A model generated the notes under the pieces. It did not search any database. It worked only from the letters and a program-made list of their open reading frames with translations, and was not told the origin of the DNA. The position numbers were made by a program, and so were the translations under genes. Positions 1 to 8,668 of a stretch of 13,157 nt of DNA are shown in pieces (within the stretch, counting starts at the first letter, position 1; each line of letters begins with the position of its first letter). Source of the stretch: Halocaridina rubra (taxonomy: Eukaryota; Arthropoda; Malacostraca; Decapoda; Atyidae). The stretch is from the NCBI GenBank assembly GCA_037179515.1, contig JAXCGZ010021466.1, positions 32,501 to 45,657 of the forward strand, written 5' to 3'.

Positions 1-30
1 GTATTTAAATCCTGTATGACAAGGTTAGGA

Positions 31-516
31 GCTCGCTAGAAAAATCGCTAGAAAAATTGGCCAATTGATATAAAGTTTTGATCGAAAACTTACTAATTTC
101 AGTCATTTAGTCTTTTACCTTATAATCCCTAATTATTTTGTAAATCATCTCGAATGGATTTATTCTTTATTTTTACACAGGTGTTATTGCATTTACATAT
201 CATAGCAATTTAAAAACAATATTGCCTTACTTAAAAGTAAAATATAGTTGACAGTTAGCAAGGCTGTACATATTTACATGTTAACAACTCCTTTAATTAA
301 TAATGATTCATTATTCTGCAAATCCATTTGCATTACATTCACTATATTTACAAAGATATTATAATATTTATAGATATGCAAGTACCACTCAGCGGTAAAA
401 TTTAGCTAAATAATCATTTGCCTAGCTAGAAGATATCGCTAATATGGCCATTAGATCTCCAAATAATCGCTAATCTAGGTACAAAATCGCCAAATAGCCT
501 TTATTCTAGCGGCCAC
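31..516. repeat. Possible decayed mobile element with TCGCTA motifs
   Basis: This AT-rich stretch has no credible gene. The motif (T/C)CGCTA recurs at both ends: around 33-50, where GCTAGAAAAATCGCTAGAAA forms a short direct repeat, and around 433-510, where ATCGCTAA occurs twice, AATCGCCAAATAGCC once, and the right edge reads TTCTAGCGGCC. The left edge GCTCGCTAGAAAA and the reverse complement of the right edge, GGCCGCTAGAATA, match at about 10 of 13 positions. That would fit degenerate terminal inverted repeats of a DNA transposon. No transposase or target-site duplication was seen, so this is a weak inference. Confidence 0.25.
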
Positions 517-565
517 GTCTGAACATAGCGCATGTCATTTAACACTTATATTACTACCATTTCTT

Positions 566-584
566 AATAAATAAATAAATAAAT
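566..584. repeat. (AAAT)n microsatellite
   Basis: About four to five tandem copies of AAAT/ATAA lie in AT-rich DNA. The flanking 585-864 holds no recognisable gene; a 74-codon minus-strand open frame there has no recognisable composition or motif. Confidence 0.85.
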
Positions 585-864
585 TCTATTACAAGCGCTT
601 ATGTTTGCTTAAATACCCTACCCACATGACAGCTTATATAAAGCGTGGCAGAAGTGACGTGCGCATGTTTATCTTAGAAAAAAAAAACAAATGAAGCGAG
701 AAATCCGCTATGACGATGAATTTATATACCTGACATAATATACTTACGTTATTGTGATTTAAGAATATACCGTGGTGTGAGAATACAATTATCATATAAT
801 AGTTTTTTGAAAATAAAGAAGAAATTATTTTTAACTCTTCCGGCACGATAAGATTCATCAGAGC

Positions 865-1019
865 AGCGAGTGCTTATTGGTTTTGAATGATACGATGTCT
901 TCATAGCAGCAGGCGCTGATTGGCTAAAAAGTTATATGACGACTGCATAAAAGCGAGCGCTGATTGGCTAAAATGAACTATGACGTCATCATAAGAGAGC
1001 GCTGATTGGTCAAAAACAA
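865..1019. promoter_or_regulatory. Phased array of inverted CCAAT boxes and CRE-like sites (43-44 bp tandem repeat)
   Basis: Four units begin at about 865, 908, 952 and 994, so the period is 43, 44 and 42 bp. Each contains GCGCTGATTGGCT or a variant. ATTGG, the reverse of CCAAT, falls at 876-880, 919-923, 963-967 and 1005-1009. Each spacer has a TGACG-like core: degenerate near 891, TATGACGACT from 935, and a perfect CRE palindrome TGACGTCA at 981-988. The fourth unit is partial. NF-Y binds CCAAT and CREB/ATF binds TGACGTCA, and the two are known to act together at animal promoters. Regular spacing near four helical turns fits a promoter or enhancer array, but a plain minisatellite is equally possible. 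No gene is visible downstream. Confidence 0.5.
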
Positions 1020-1246
1020 CCCAGCTGAAAATAGTACTGGAGAAGCGCGAAGTTTAAATGAAGTTCAAATTTGGCTTAAACCGGCTTCTTGCTGTTTCTT
1101 CTTCTCCCCTTTCGTATACCTCTCTCCCTTACCTTCATCCCCCCCTCCGTCCCTCCATCATATCCCTCTTCCTCTCTCCAGCTCTCCCTACCCCACTGAG
1201 GGAGAGAAATGGCCGGCATGTTTAGAAATATCTCCAAATGAACAAG

Positions 1247-1251
<5 letters not shown>
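1020..1251. other. Pyrimidine-rich non-coding stretch
   Basis: A C/T-rich plus strand from about 1085 to 1195 leads into the (TC)n tract. Both strands have open frames, but they read as low-complexity serine/leucine/proline or arginine/glutamate and run into the microsatellite. They are composition artefacts. No gene is called. Confidence 0.6.

Positions 1252-1306
<55 letters not shown>
1252..1306. repeat. (TC)n microsatellite
   Basis: An uninterrupted TC dinucleotide run of about 55 bp, followed by TTGCCAAGTTGAAAA. From 1307 to 1658 the sequence is AT-rich and holds no recognisable feature. Confidence 0.97.
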
Positions 1307-1308
<2 letters not shown>

Positions 1309-1653
1309 CCAAGTTGAAAATTATTTAACAACCTTGACAATTTGAAAAAAAAAAATGTTTGCACAAATGATTTTGCTTAGGTCATATTTTTATATGAAAA
1401 TAAGTGTTCTTGTTACACACACTCGCGCAATTCATACATTCATTGTATTTATCAAAGTAAAGTATGATTCCTAACTTTAATAAGGAAAATTATCTAAATA
1501 TACTAATAACAAAATTATTATAACGAATATAAATTTTATGCTGTGACTACATTCACTTGAAAATTAATTTGTTCAAATATCTCTTTATCAAAAACACATT
1601 GAACAGTTTAAATGTTTATGTGTAATTGGGAAAAATATATTTCCAAAATCTAC

Positions 1654-1658
<5 letters not shown>

Positions 1659-1736
<78 letters not shown>

Positions 1737-1785
1737 CTATATGTGTATGTGTAGGCTATATTTACATAAATAGGCCATATACATA

Positions 1786-1868
<83 letters not shown>
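1659..1868. repeat. Two (AT)n arrays around a short spacer
   Basis: Pure AT runs at 1659-1734 and 1789-1868 flank a 54-bp spacer. The spacer edges carry TAGGCTATAT and TAGGCCATATA, and GCC follows the second array (ATATAGCC), so the whole block is roughly self-complementary. The IYIYIY open frame on the minus strand is the repeat itself. Confidence 0.95.
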
Positions 1869-1869
<1 letters not shown>

Positions 1870-1934
1870 CCTTACATAAATTGTTTCTATATTCAGTATC
1901 AAGCATTTTACTTTTCTTTTTTTTATACTTGCAC

Positions 1935-2245
1935 TCTCTCCAATTATTTATGTCTATCTATCCATCTATCTATCTATCTATCTATTTATCATCTTCTATA
2001 ACGGAATAAGTAATTATAGCAATGTAGTTTTTGTATTATTTCTGTTTCCTTGTATCCTACCTCTCCTTCTGTTTCTTTCTATCATTTTATGTATTTATCT
2101 ATCCATCTATCTTTCATCTTCTATAACGGATGGGGGGTATTTATAGCAATGTTAATTTAGCTTTATTTATGAATTATTTTGCTCTCTATTCAATTATCTA
2201 TCTCTCTATTTATCCATATCTATCTATTATCTACCTATCTATCAA
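1935..2245. repeat. Compound (TCTA)n region with an internal duplication
   Basis: Interrupted TCTA/ATCT tetranucleotide arrays occur at about 1953-1990, 2095-2114 and 2200-2245. The 15-mer ATCTTCTATAACGGA is present at 1991-2005 and again at 2116-2130. In both places TCTA repeats precede it and TTATAGCAATGT follows within about 20 bp. This is a tandem duplication with an offset of 125 bp that includes unique sequence. Confidence 0.8.
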
Positions 2246-2285
2246 TTTATCCATATAATCATTTTTCAGTGTCTGTGATTTAGCA

Positions 2286-2307
2286 GAGAGAGAGAGAGAG
2301 AGAGAGA
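2286..2307. repeat. (AG)n microsatellite, short
   Basis: About 11 AG units. The following 2308-2634 is AT-rich with long A and T runs. A 96-codon plus-strand frame spans it, but it reads as lysine- and phenylalanine-rich homopolymer translation with no domain, so no gene is called. Confidence 0.9.
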
Positions 2308-2632
2308 AGACATTTGAATATACGAAAGAGATATACATTTAGAAAGAAGAAGAAAACTCATTTGGGTTGCATATGTAAGAGCAGAGGGTTTCTTTGTACA
2401 TTTTTTTTACATTTCTTTGTAGTGTTAAAACGAGAATTTTTAAAGAAAAAAAAATCTTTTTTGTACATACTTAGTATCGCCCAACGATTTTTTTTAATTT
2501 TCTGGATTATGTTTAAGCAACCAGAAAAATATATTAACTTTGCTCTGTTGACTATATTCTATCTAAAAATATATATATCCTTATCCTCTATATGCTTAGG
2601 CTAACCATAAATATAGTAAGATAAGTTGATAG

Positions 2633-2634
<2 letters not shown>

Positions 2635-2722
<88 letters not shown>
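2635..2722. repeat. (AT)n microsatellite
   Basis: A pure AT dinucleotide run of about 88 bp. The adjacent 2723-2934 is unremarkable AT-rich sequence. Confidence 0.97.
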
Positions 2723-2725
<3 letters not shown>

Positions 2726-2934
2726 GAGTTTCCCAGCTATTAATATATTCCTGTTTAATTCAACTTTTAGATGAAGGATTACCTCAATGATACATATTTC
2801 ATAAATTACTATTTTCATCCTAACGCGACCTAGGGGACCTCAGAACAAAATATGAAAAATATTTTCATTGTATGAAAGGAAATTAACCTTTTCTACATAT
2901 TCCATTAAGCAGCACTTGTCCAACTGAGCTGTGT

Positions 2935-2968
2935 GATAGATAGATATATAGATAGATAGATAGATAAA
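2935..2968. repeat. (GATA)n microsatellite
   Basis: Tandem GATA units with one ATATA interruption. Scattered GATA/GACA variants continue to about 3010. Confidence 0.85.
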
Positions 2969-3032
2969 TTATTGGAGATGAAGTTAGATAAATAGACGGA
3001 CAAGAGATAGAAATTAGTGATAATACATAGAT

Positions 3033-3035
<3 letters not shown>

Positions 3036-3116
<81 letters not shown>

Positions 3117-3261
3117 GCCAAAGAATTTGGTAGGGGGGTACGTGGAGAAAGAGGTGCACAGTGAGATAATTATATAATATTGGCAAGAACACTTGGAAGA
3201 CTTAGACAGAAATTGGTAGAAAAGTACATATTTGTGCTTGGAGAAAGTAGCCAGCTAAAAT

Positions 3262-3344
<83 letters not shown>

Positions 3345-3417
3345 ATACAAAAGATAGATGGTCAACAGATAAGCATATCTGGATAGACAGATGGATGAAT
3401 AAGTAGATAGACGTACT

Positions 3418-3509
<92 letters not shown>

Positions 3510-3603
3510 TGGTAATTGTGTTCTAAAAGAAGTTTGAATACAGATTATCAAGCATACTTATGGATAGACAGAAAAGAGATGTGAATTAAGTATGAGTCAC
3601 TGT

Positions 3604-3660
<57 letters not shown>

Positions 3661-3751
3661 TGGTAATTATGTCCTATAAGAAGTATAAATGCAGATTATC
3701 AAGCATACTTATGGATACATAGAAAAGAGATGTGATTTAAGTATGAGTCAC

Positions 3752-3815
<64 letters not shown>
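3036..3815. repeat. Cluster of five long (GA)n arrays
   Basis: GA runs occur at 3036-3114, 3262-3339 (one AA interruption near 3276), 3422-3507, 3608-3658 and 3758-3815. The purine-rich strand is always plus. Long homopurine tracts can form triplexes and bind GAGA-type factors, but nothing ties these to a gene. Minus-strand SLSLSL frames across the region are translations of the repeat. Confidence 0.95.
3507..3758. repeat. Tandem duplication of a 101-bp spacer between (GA)n arrays
   Basis: 3507-3607 and 3658-3758 align without gaps over 101 bp, with about 10 differences by eye (near 90% identity). Both start AACTGGTAATT and end near GTATGAGTCACTG. Each copy is followed by a (GA)n run, so the duplicated unit is spacer plus microsatellite, with an offset of 151 bp. 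It is non-coding. Confidence 0.9.
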
Positions 3816-3820
<5 letters not shown>

Positions 3821-3822
<2 letters not shown>

Positions 3823-3891
3823 CTAAAGCATTAAGAGACGGAGAGAGACAGAGCGACATAGAGAGTGGGCTATTTACTAAAGCATTAAGAG
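3821..3891. repeat. Short direct repeat, 54-bp offset
   Basis: TACTAAAGCATTAAGAG occurs at 3821-3837 and exactly again at 3875-3891. The sequence between and after is imperfect GA-rich. This looks like a further partial duplication at the edge of the (GA)n field. Confidence 0.85.
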
Positions 3892-4733
3892 CGAGAGGGG
3901 GAGACAGAAATTTCTTTAATGAATTAGTTAAGAGTCTTCCATACACATTCAACTATAATTCATTGTTAATCATGTCTAGTATCGCTCATCATTTTGTTGA
4001 TGTAATTTCATTATCAAAATTCTTACAGCATAAATAAATGATCAATTTGCACAAAGCATAAATCTGCACAGTTATAAATGAGAGTGTTTGGGCCTATAGA
4101 AAGTTTTTACGAGGACACAAAATTTTCGCCTCGTCTTAGTGAGGCAGTTTTTTTTTTTTTTTTTCGTAACACATCCACACATTTTTTTTTCGTAGTTTAA
4201 CACTTAATTTTTCAGTAGAAAATTTTCATAATTCATTAACGTATAATTCATTCATAAAACCTCTGTTTCACTGTCTTTGGTGTGGTATTAGAAAAATGCA
4301 TCGTGGAAAAAAAAAACACCACTTTTGCACTATTTATTCCTCCTGAAGTGTCTCACGAAGAAGAGGAATAACAGATTTTCACACTTTCACCAAAAAAAGG
4401 CTATGGATGCAAAAATTGAAGACATCCGTGGTGAGGGCAGAACTTCGTCAGATCCACTGTCAATGATTTTTTTTAGTCCAATTATTCTTTTATGTCTTAT
4501 GTGATATACTTTCCTATTATTTCTTACAGGCTCTCAAAATTGCATTTAGCCCATTGAAAAGTAGTCCTTGAGGTTAAAAAAAAAATTACACCCGTATTCA
4601 GACTGATTCGACGCCATTAATACGATGCTTAAATACCCATCGACAATGAATTCATAAAATTTTGTTGGAAAAAAAATTATTTTTGACTTGCAAATAGATA
4701 TTTTTGAAGGGGGAGGGATTGAGAGTAGGTCTC
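3892..4733. other. AT-rich stretch without recognisable genes
   Basis: Many poly-T and poly-A runs, including a T17 at 4148-4164 just after a small GCCTC/GAGGC hairpin. No domain-like translation was found on either strand. Confidence 0.6.
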
Positions 4734-4736
4734 CAC

Positions 4737-5345
4737 TTACCTAATGAGCAAACAAAGGCCTGGGCCAAAATAACGAACTGGCTCCCAGGAAATAAAAGAG
4801 ACACAGAAAGGAAAAAGGAACACCCGCCTTGCCCTGTCCCGCCCAGGAACAAGTGAGAACCCTAAGCCTACCCCTGTTCTTTTTAAAACCTTGGATGACT
4901 GCTCTGCCCTCTGCCGGGGCACCCTGATTGCTGCTGGCATTCAGCCCGAAGGGGGACTTTGCCAAGAGCCGGCGGCGGAGGTAGTGGTAGTGGCAGGGCA
5001 CTATGCCCCTCACACTACTTCTACCATCTACCTCTGTCTCTCTCTCTATCTTTCACCTCCCTCTATGGTAATCTTTCCACGCTCCCATAAGTATACCTGC
5101 ACCCCCTTCATACTCTCTCCCTCATGCACCTGCTCCGCGGGTCACACCTGCTCTAAAAGTACTATATTCCAAAAGCACCTTCAACAGCTGTTGGCTACCA
5201 AATGTACTTCAACTTACATTTCTGGCAAATATAAGGAAGAGGACGAAAAGGCCACTTGCAAAACACACGTCCAACACCCCGGTCAAGACCTTTCCAAGTT
5301 CACCTTTCCAAATTCTCTGAGGAAGTTATTTGATGGTGGAAGATA
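4737..5345. other. GC-richer island, possible unrecognised exon or promoter
   Basis: This stretch is clearly more GC-rich than its surroundings, with CCGCGG, GGCGGCGG and several CCTG/CAGG words. A plus-strand frame of 151 codons (ATG at 4891, stop at 5344-5346) crosses it. It contains histidine, cysteine and lysine rather than simple repeat, but I recognise no domain, signal peptide or membrane segment. On the minus strand a 90-codon frame (5013 down to 4741) runs up to ATTAG|GTAAGTGG at about 4733-4741, which resembles a splice donor. The island could be a 5' exon or promoter region of a minus-strand transcript, a lncRNA, or an old repeat. The strand is undecided and no function is proposed. 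Confidence 0.25.
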
Positions 5346-5455
5346 ATGGAGTCATTTCTCAGTAAAAATCCCTCTTTTTCCTCAACTCTTTTATTTCTTA
5401 ATCTAATCGTTTCCTCTCTTTTTCAATTCAGATTTTCACTTTCTCATAGCTTATT

Positions 5456-5458
<3 letters not shown>

Positions 5459-5533
<75 letters not shown>
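5459..5533. repeat. (CT)n microsatellite
   Basis: A pure CT run of about 75 bp. It is followed by ACTTGGCACAG at 5534-5544, a pyrimidine-tract-plus-CAG arrangement that looks like a splice acceptor. A 92-codon frame across 5536-5814 has no recognisable domain. A second acceptor-like TTTTTTTTCAG lies at about 5783-5793. Neither is supported by an identified exon. Confidence 0.95.
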
Positions 5534-5536
<3 letters not shown>

Positions 5537-5866
5537 TGGCACAGGTGAATCTCCTCGACACTCAAAACAGTGCACCAGAACTTGACTGTAACTGCCCACA
5601 CACGCATTCACTCCCCAGCAGCACCAGAGACAGTCCCTATAATGGTAATATATTCAAACTACAATTCTCAGATGTTCATGTAGTTATTTCCAACGACATA
5701 AACTACTCTCCGAGAATTATATACAATTATATAACTCATGAGCCCCTTTCAAGACCATTTCGTTGTATATATTTAATTGTTTATTTTTTTTCAGAAGATG
5801 ATGTCCTCAGTTGAATAGACTTGGGTATTAGTATCAATTTTCTCAACTCATTTACGTAATAAAAAA

Positions 5867-5999
5867 GACTCCCGATACATTAAATAACTCCGTAAATTGT
5901 TAGACTAGGGTAGGTTAAGTTAGGGCAAATTAGGTCAATGCCCAACCTAACCTATATTTACTTAATAATTTAAGGGATTATTTTAATGTATAGTGAGTC
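5867..5999. mobile_element. Hairpin (MITE-like) repeat with AGGTT core, copy A
   Basis: The left arm starts GACTCCCGATACATTAAATA. The right arm, read on the minus strand, starts GACTCACTATACATTAAAAT. The arms stay alignable for about 60 bp through TAAATTGTTAG-like sequence into GGTAGGTTAAG and ATAGGTTAGGTT. The element is essentially one long imperfect inverted repeat of about 133 bp with a tiny loop. It has no coding capacity. Weaker pairing may extend it to roughly 5855-6011. A clear target-site duplication was not found. It shares its arm sequence with the copy at 7261-7417, which makes a dispersed family likely. Confidence 0.65.
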
Positions 6000-6508
6000 G
6001 TTATTTTAATGACTCCAGTAAAATAACACGTTCATTTTTTGTAATCATGCGAGCAAACTAATCGTTATATATAAGGTTAGGTTTAGTAGAATTAGGCAGA
6101 ATGCTGAGAATTTGCATTATTCTATCAATAACAAAAAATACGTAAGCGAAAAAAAAAGTGACGAAAACACTGTTGCCAAGTTGGTCAAAGTCTCTTGGCT
6201 AAGTTAAATATCGTTACTATATTAGTTATGGTTTTTGTTTATTTTGAAATAGATATTTAGATGAAGAACACGTAGAACACAAGTTGAACACACTTTCTTG
6301 AACCCAGTTATGTAGCCACTAAATAACAGCGGATTGGAGAACGAAGTTCTTAACTAGACTGCTGGGTACAAGAAATCTTTTTTTTTCTTTCTTCCTTTTC
6401 TTCTTCTTCAAATTATTACTAAAATATGAAAAATAACTACGGACCTCATGAAGAACTGGAAGCTGGACTTTTATCACTGATTAGGTCTATATATAATCAT
6501 GAATATTT
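6000..6508. other. AT-rich intergenic stretch
   Basis: Contains isolated AGGTT motifs near 6075-6085 and a TTGCCAAGTTGG-like word at 6173-6184. No gene or structured element was recognised. Confidence 0.55.
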
Positions 6509-6614
6509 AATTACATTTTCTTTTCTTTTGAGATTCACATCTCAGTTTCTCCCACCAGGGGTCGCCACAGCTGATCAAGCATCTCCACGACACCCTATCC
6601 CTTGAGTCCTCCTC
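6509..6614 (-). pseudogene. RTE-like LINE ORF, C-terminal remnant
   Basis: Read on the minus strand from 6614, one open frame gives EEDSRDRVSWRCLISCGDP followed by WWEKLR, then a lysine-rich end and TAA near 6509. An acidic lead-in, an aromatic-rich SWR..I core and a C-terminal CGDPWWEK with a basic or acidic tail is how many animal RTE-type endonuclease/reverse-transcriptase ORFs end, as far as I can judge from memory. No upstream RT or endonuclease sequence is present: an A-rich (minus-strand) tract and unrelated AT-rich DNA follow. If correct, this is a severely 5'-truncated, dead insertion of roughly 100 bp. Chance is the main alternative, although the continuous frame argues against it. 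Confidence 0.4.
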
Positions 6615-7260
6615 CAACACTTTTTTTTTTTAAATATAACAAACAATACTAAATGTTTCTCACTGCTGGAGGCCATGGCTAAAGAAATTTTAAATAAATT
6701 TGGTCAATTAATTATTAAAATAAGGTACAACATAAGAACTTTTGATAGACATAAAGGTCTAATGACTTTAAAAAAAAAAAATTCAAACGATCTGAAAGCT
6801 GGTCAAACTGCTCTGGATAATGGTTTAAGTCACATAATTTAACGATTAATATATATATTTTTTTATCTTTATCGTCCCAGGCATATAATGATATTCATAA
6901 AGATATATAAATTATACAAATAAATTAAAACAAAACAGAGAAACATGTGAACAGCTTAAATATATGAATAAATAAATATTTTTTTTTTATATTTCATAAA
7001 CCTACATGAGATTAGTAGAAGCCAAAGAAAAATATAAAAAGAGGGAATTAATTAATTAAGATCTGCAATTTCATTTAAGCAGTTTGTGAATAGTATTTCA
7101 AGTTCATTAAATTAATTTGATAAAATTAACTATTCTTTGTACACAATATAGCTAAACTAGGCCTGTTGACATAATCAGCAGAAAGGTATCAAATATATGT
7201 AAGATAGTTTACAGGATTATTGTACAAATAGTCCTATTAAAGAAGCCAATTTTGGATCAG
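6615..7260. other. AT-rich intergenic stretch
   Basis: Poly-T and poly-A runs and short ATAAAT words. No gene, RNA or structured repeat was recognised. Confidence 0.55.
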
Positions 7261-7417
7261 GTAAAGATTAGCACCCCGAGAACATTGAATAATCCTATAC
7301 ATTGTTAGTTAGGTTAAATTAATTAGTGAGGTTAGGATAGATTAATGACTAACCAAACCTAACCTAACCTAACAGTTTTACGGGGTTATTTAATGTTCTA
7401 GGGTCGCTAATCTTGAC
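7261..7417. mobile_element. Hairpin (MITE-like) repeat with AGGTT core, copy B
   Basis: The left arm GTAAAGATTAGCACCCCGAG and the reverse complement of the right end, GTCAAGATTAGCGACCCTAG, match closely. Pairing continues for about 60 bp through AACATT(G/A)AATAA into GTTAGTTAGGTT and GTTAGGTTAGG. The inner part of the right arm carries three and a half AACCT units. Arm words ACATTAAATAA and CGTAAA are shared with copy A at 5867-5999. It is non-coding and non-autonomous. The AACCT core equals the arthropod telomere repeat, so a telomere-derived interstitial block is the alternative, but the extended non-telomeric arms favour a foldback element. Confidence 0.7.
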
Positions 7418-7964
<547 letters not shown>

Positions 7965-8120
7965 TTAAAAGGAACCCAACCTTATAGCTTATATCTGCTA
8001 TACTTAGGAATGAACGCATTCTAACTGAATGCCACTATGTTCATATTACAGATTCCCCAACCTCACTCGTGGCTTCATTTTAGCATTTAATTCAAATCCC
8101 AATCTCATTCGGGCCATGAA
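7965..8120. other. Spacer between SINE copies
   Basis: This 156-bp segment ends CATTCGGGCCATGAA just before the second SINE tail. It might be SINE flank or another repeat. No gene or pairing structure was recognised. Confidence 0.4.

Positions 8121-8610
<490 letters not shown>

Positions 8611-8649
<39 letters not shown>
8611..8649. repeat. (AC)n microsatellite at the 5' edge of the LINE
   Basis: About 19 AC units, followed by ACATACACATAGACAC and then LINE coding sequence. The LINE's 3' end also finishes in ACACACAC. Confidence 0.95.
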
Positions 8650-8654
<5 letters not shown>

Positions 8655-8668
8655 ATAGACACTGACAA

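Noticed and set aside
1006..1317. Plus 103-codon and minus 78-codon frames ending in SLSL or RERE runs
   Set aside because: Low-complexity pyrimidine-rich sequence; both strands are open for the same compositional reason.
1658..1906. Open frames reading IYIYIY across (AT)n arrays here and at 2588-2818, 7612-7889 and 8125-8409
   Set aside because: AT dinucleotide repeats are open in several frames by composition; the ends have no coding signal.
1935..2245. CRISPR-like spaced repeats in the TCTA, GA and 24-bp arrays
   Set aside because: Microsatellites, block duplications and a contiguous minisatellite; no unique spacers between conserved palindromic repeats and no cas genes.
2905..3952. Minus-strand serine/leucine repeat frames across (GA)n blocks
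   Set aside because: Direct translation of CT dinucleotides; no domain or start context.
4121..4164. GCCTC/GAGGC hairpin followed by T17, like a bacterial terminator
   Set aside because: The window is clearly eukaryotic and no upstream gene exists; poly-T runs are common here.
7350..7375. True telomere or chromosome end (AACCT repeats)
   Set aside because: Only a few units, inside a longer inverted repeat with non-telomeric arms.
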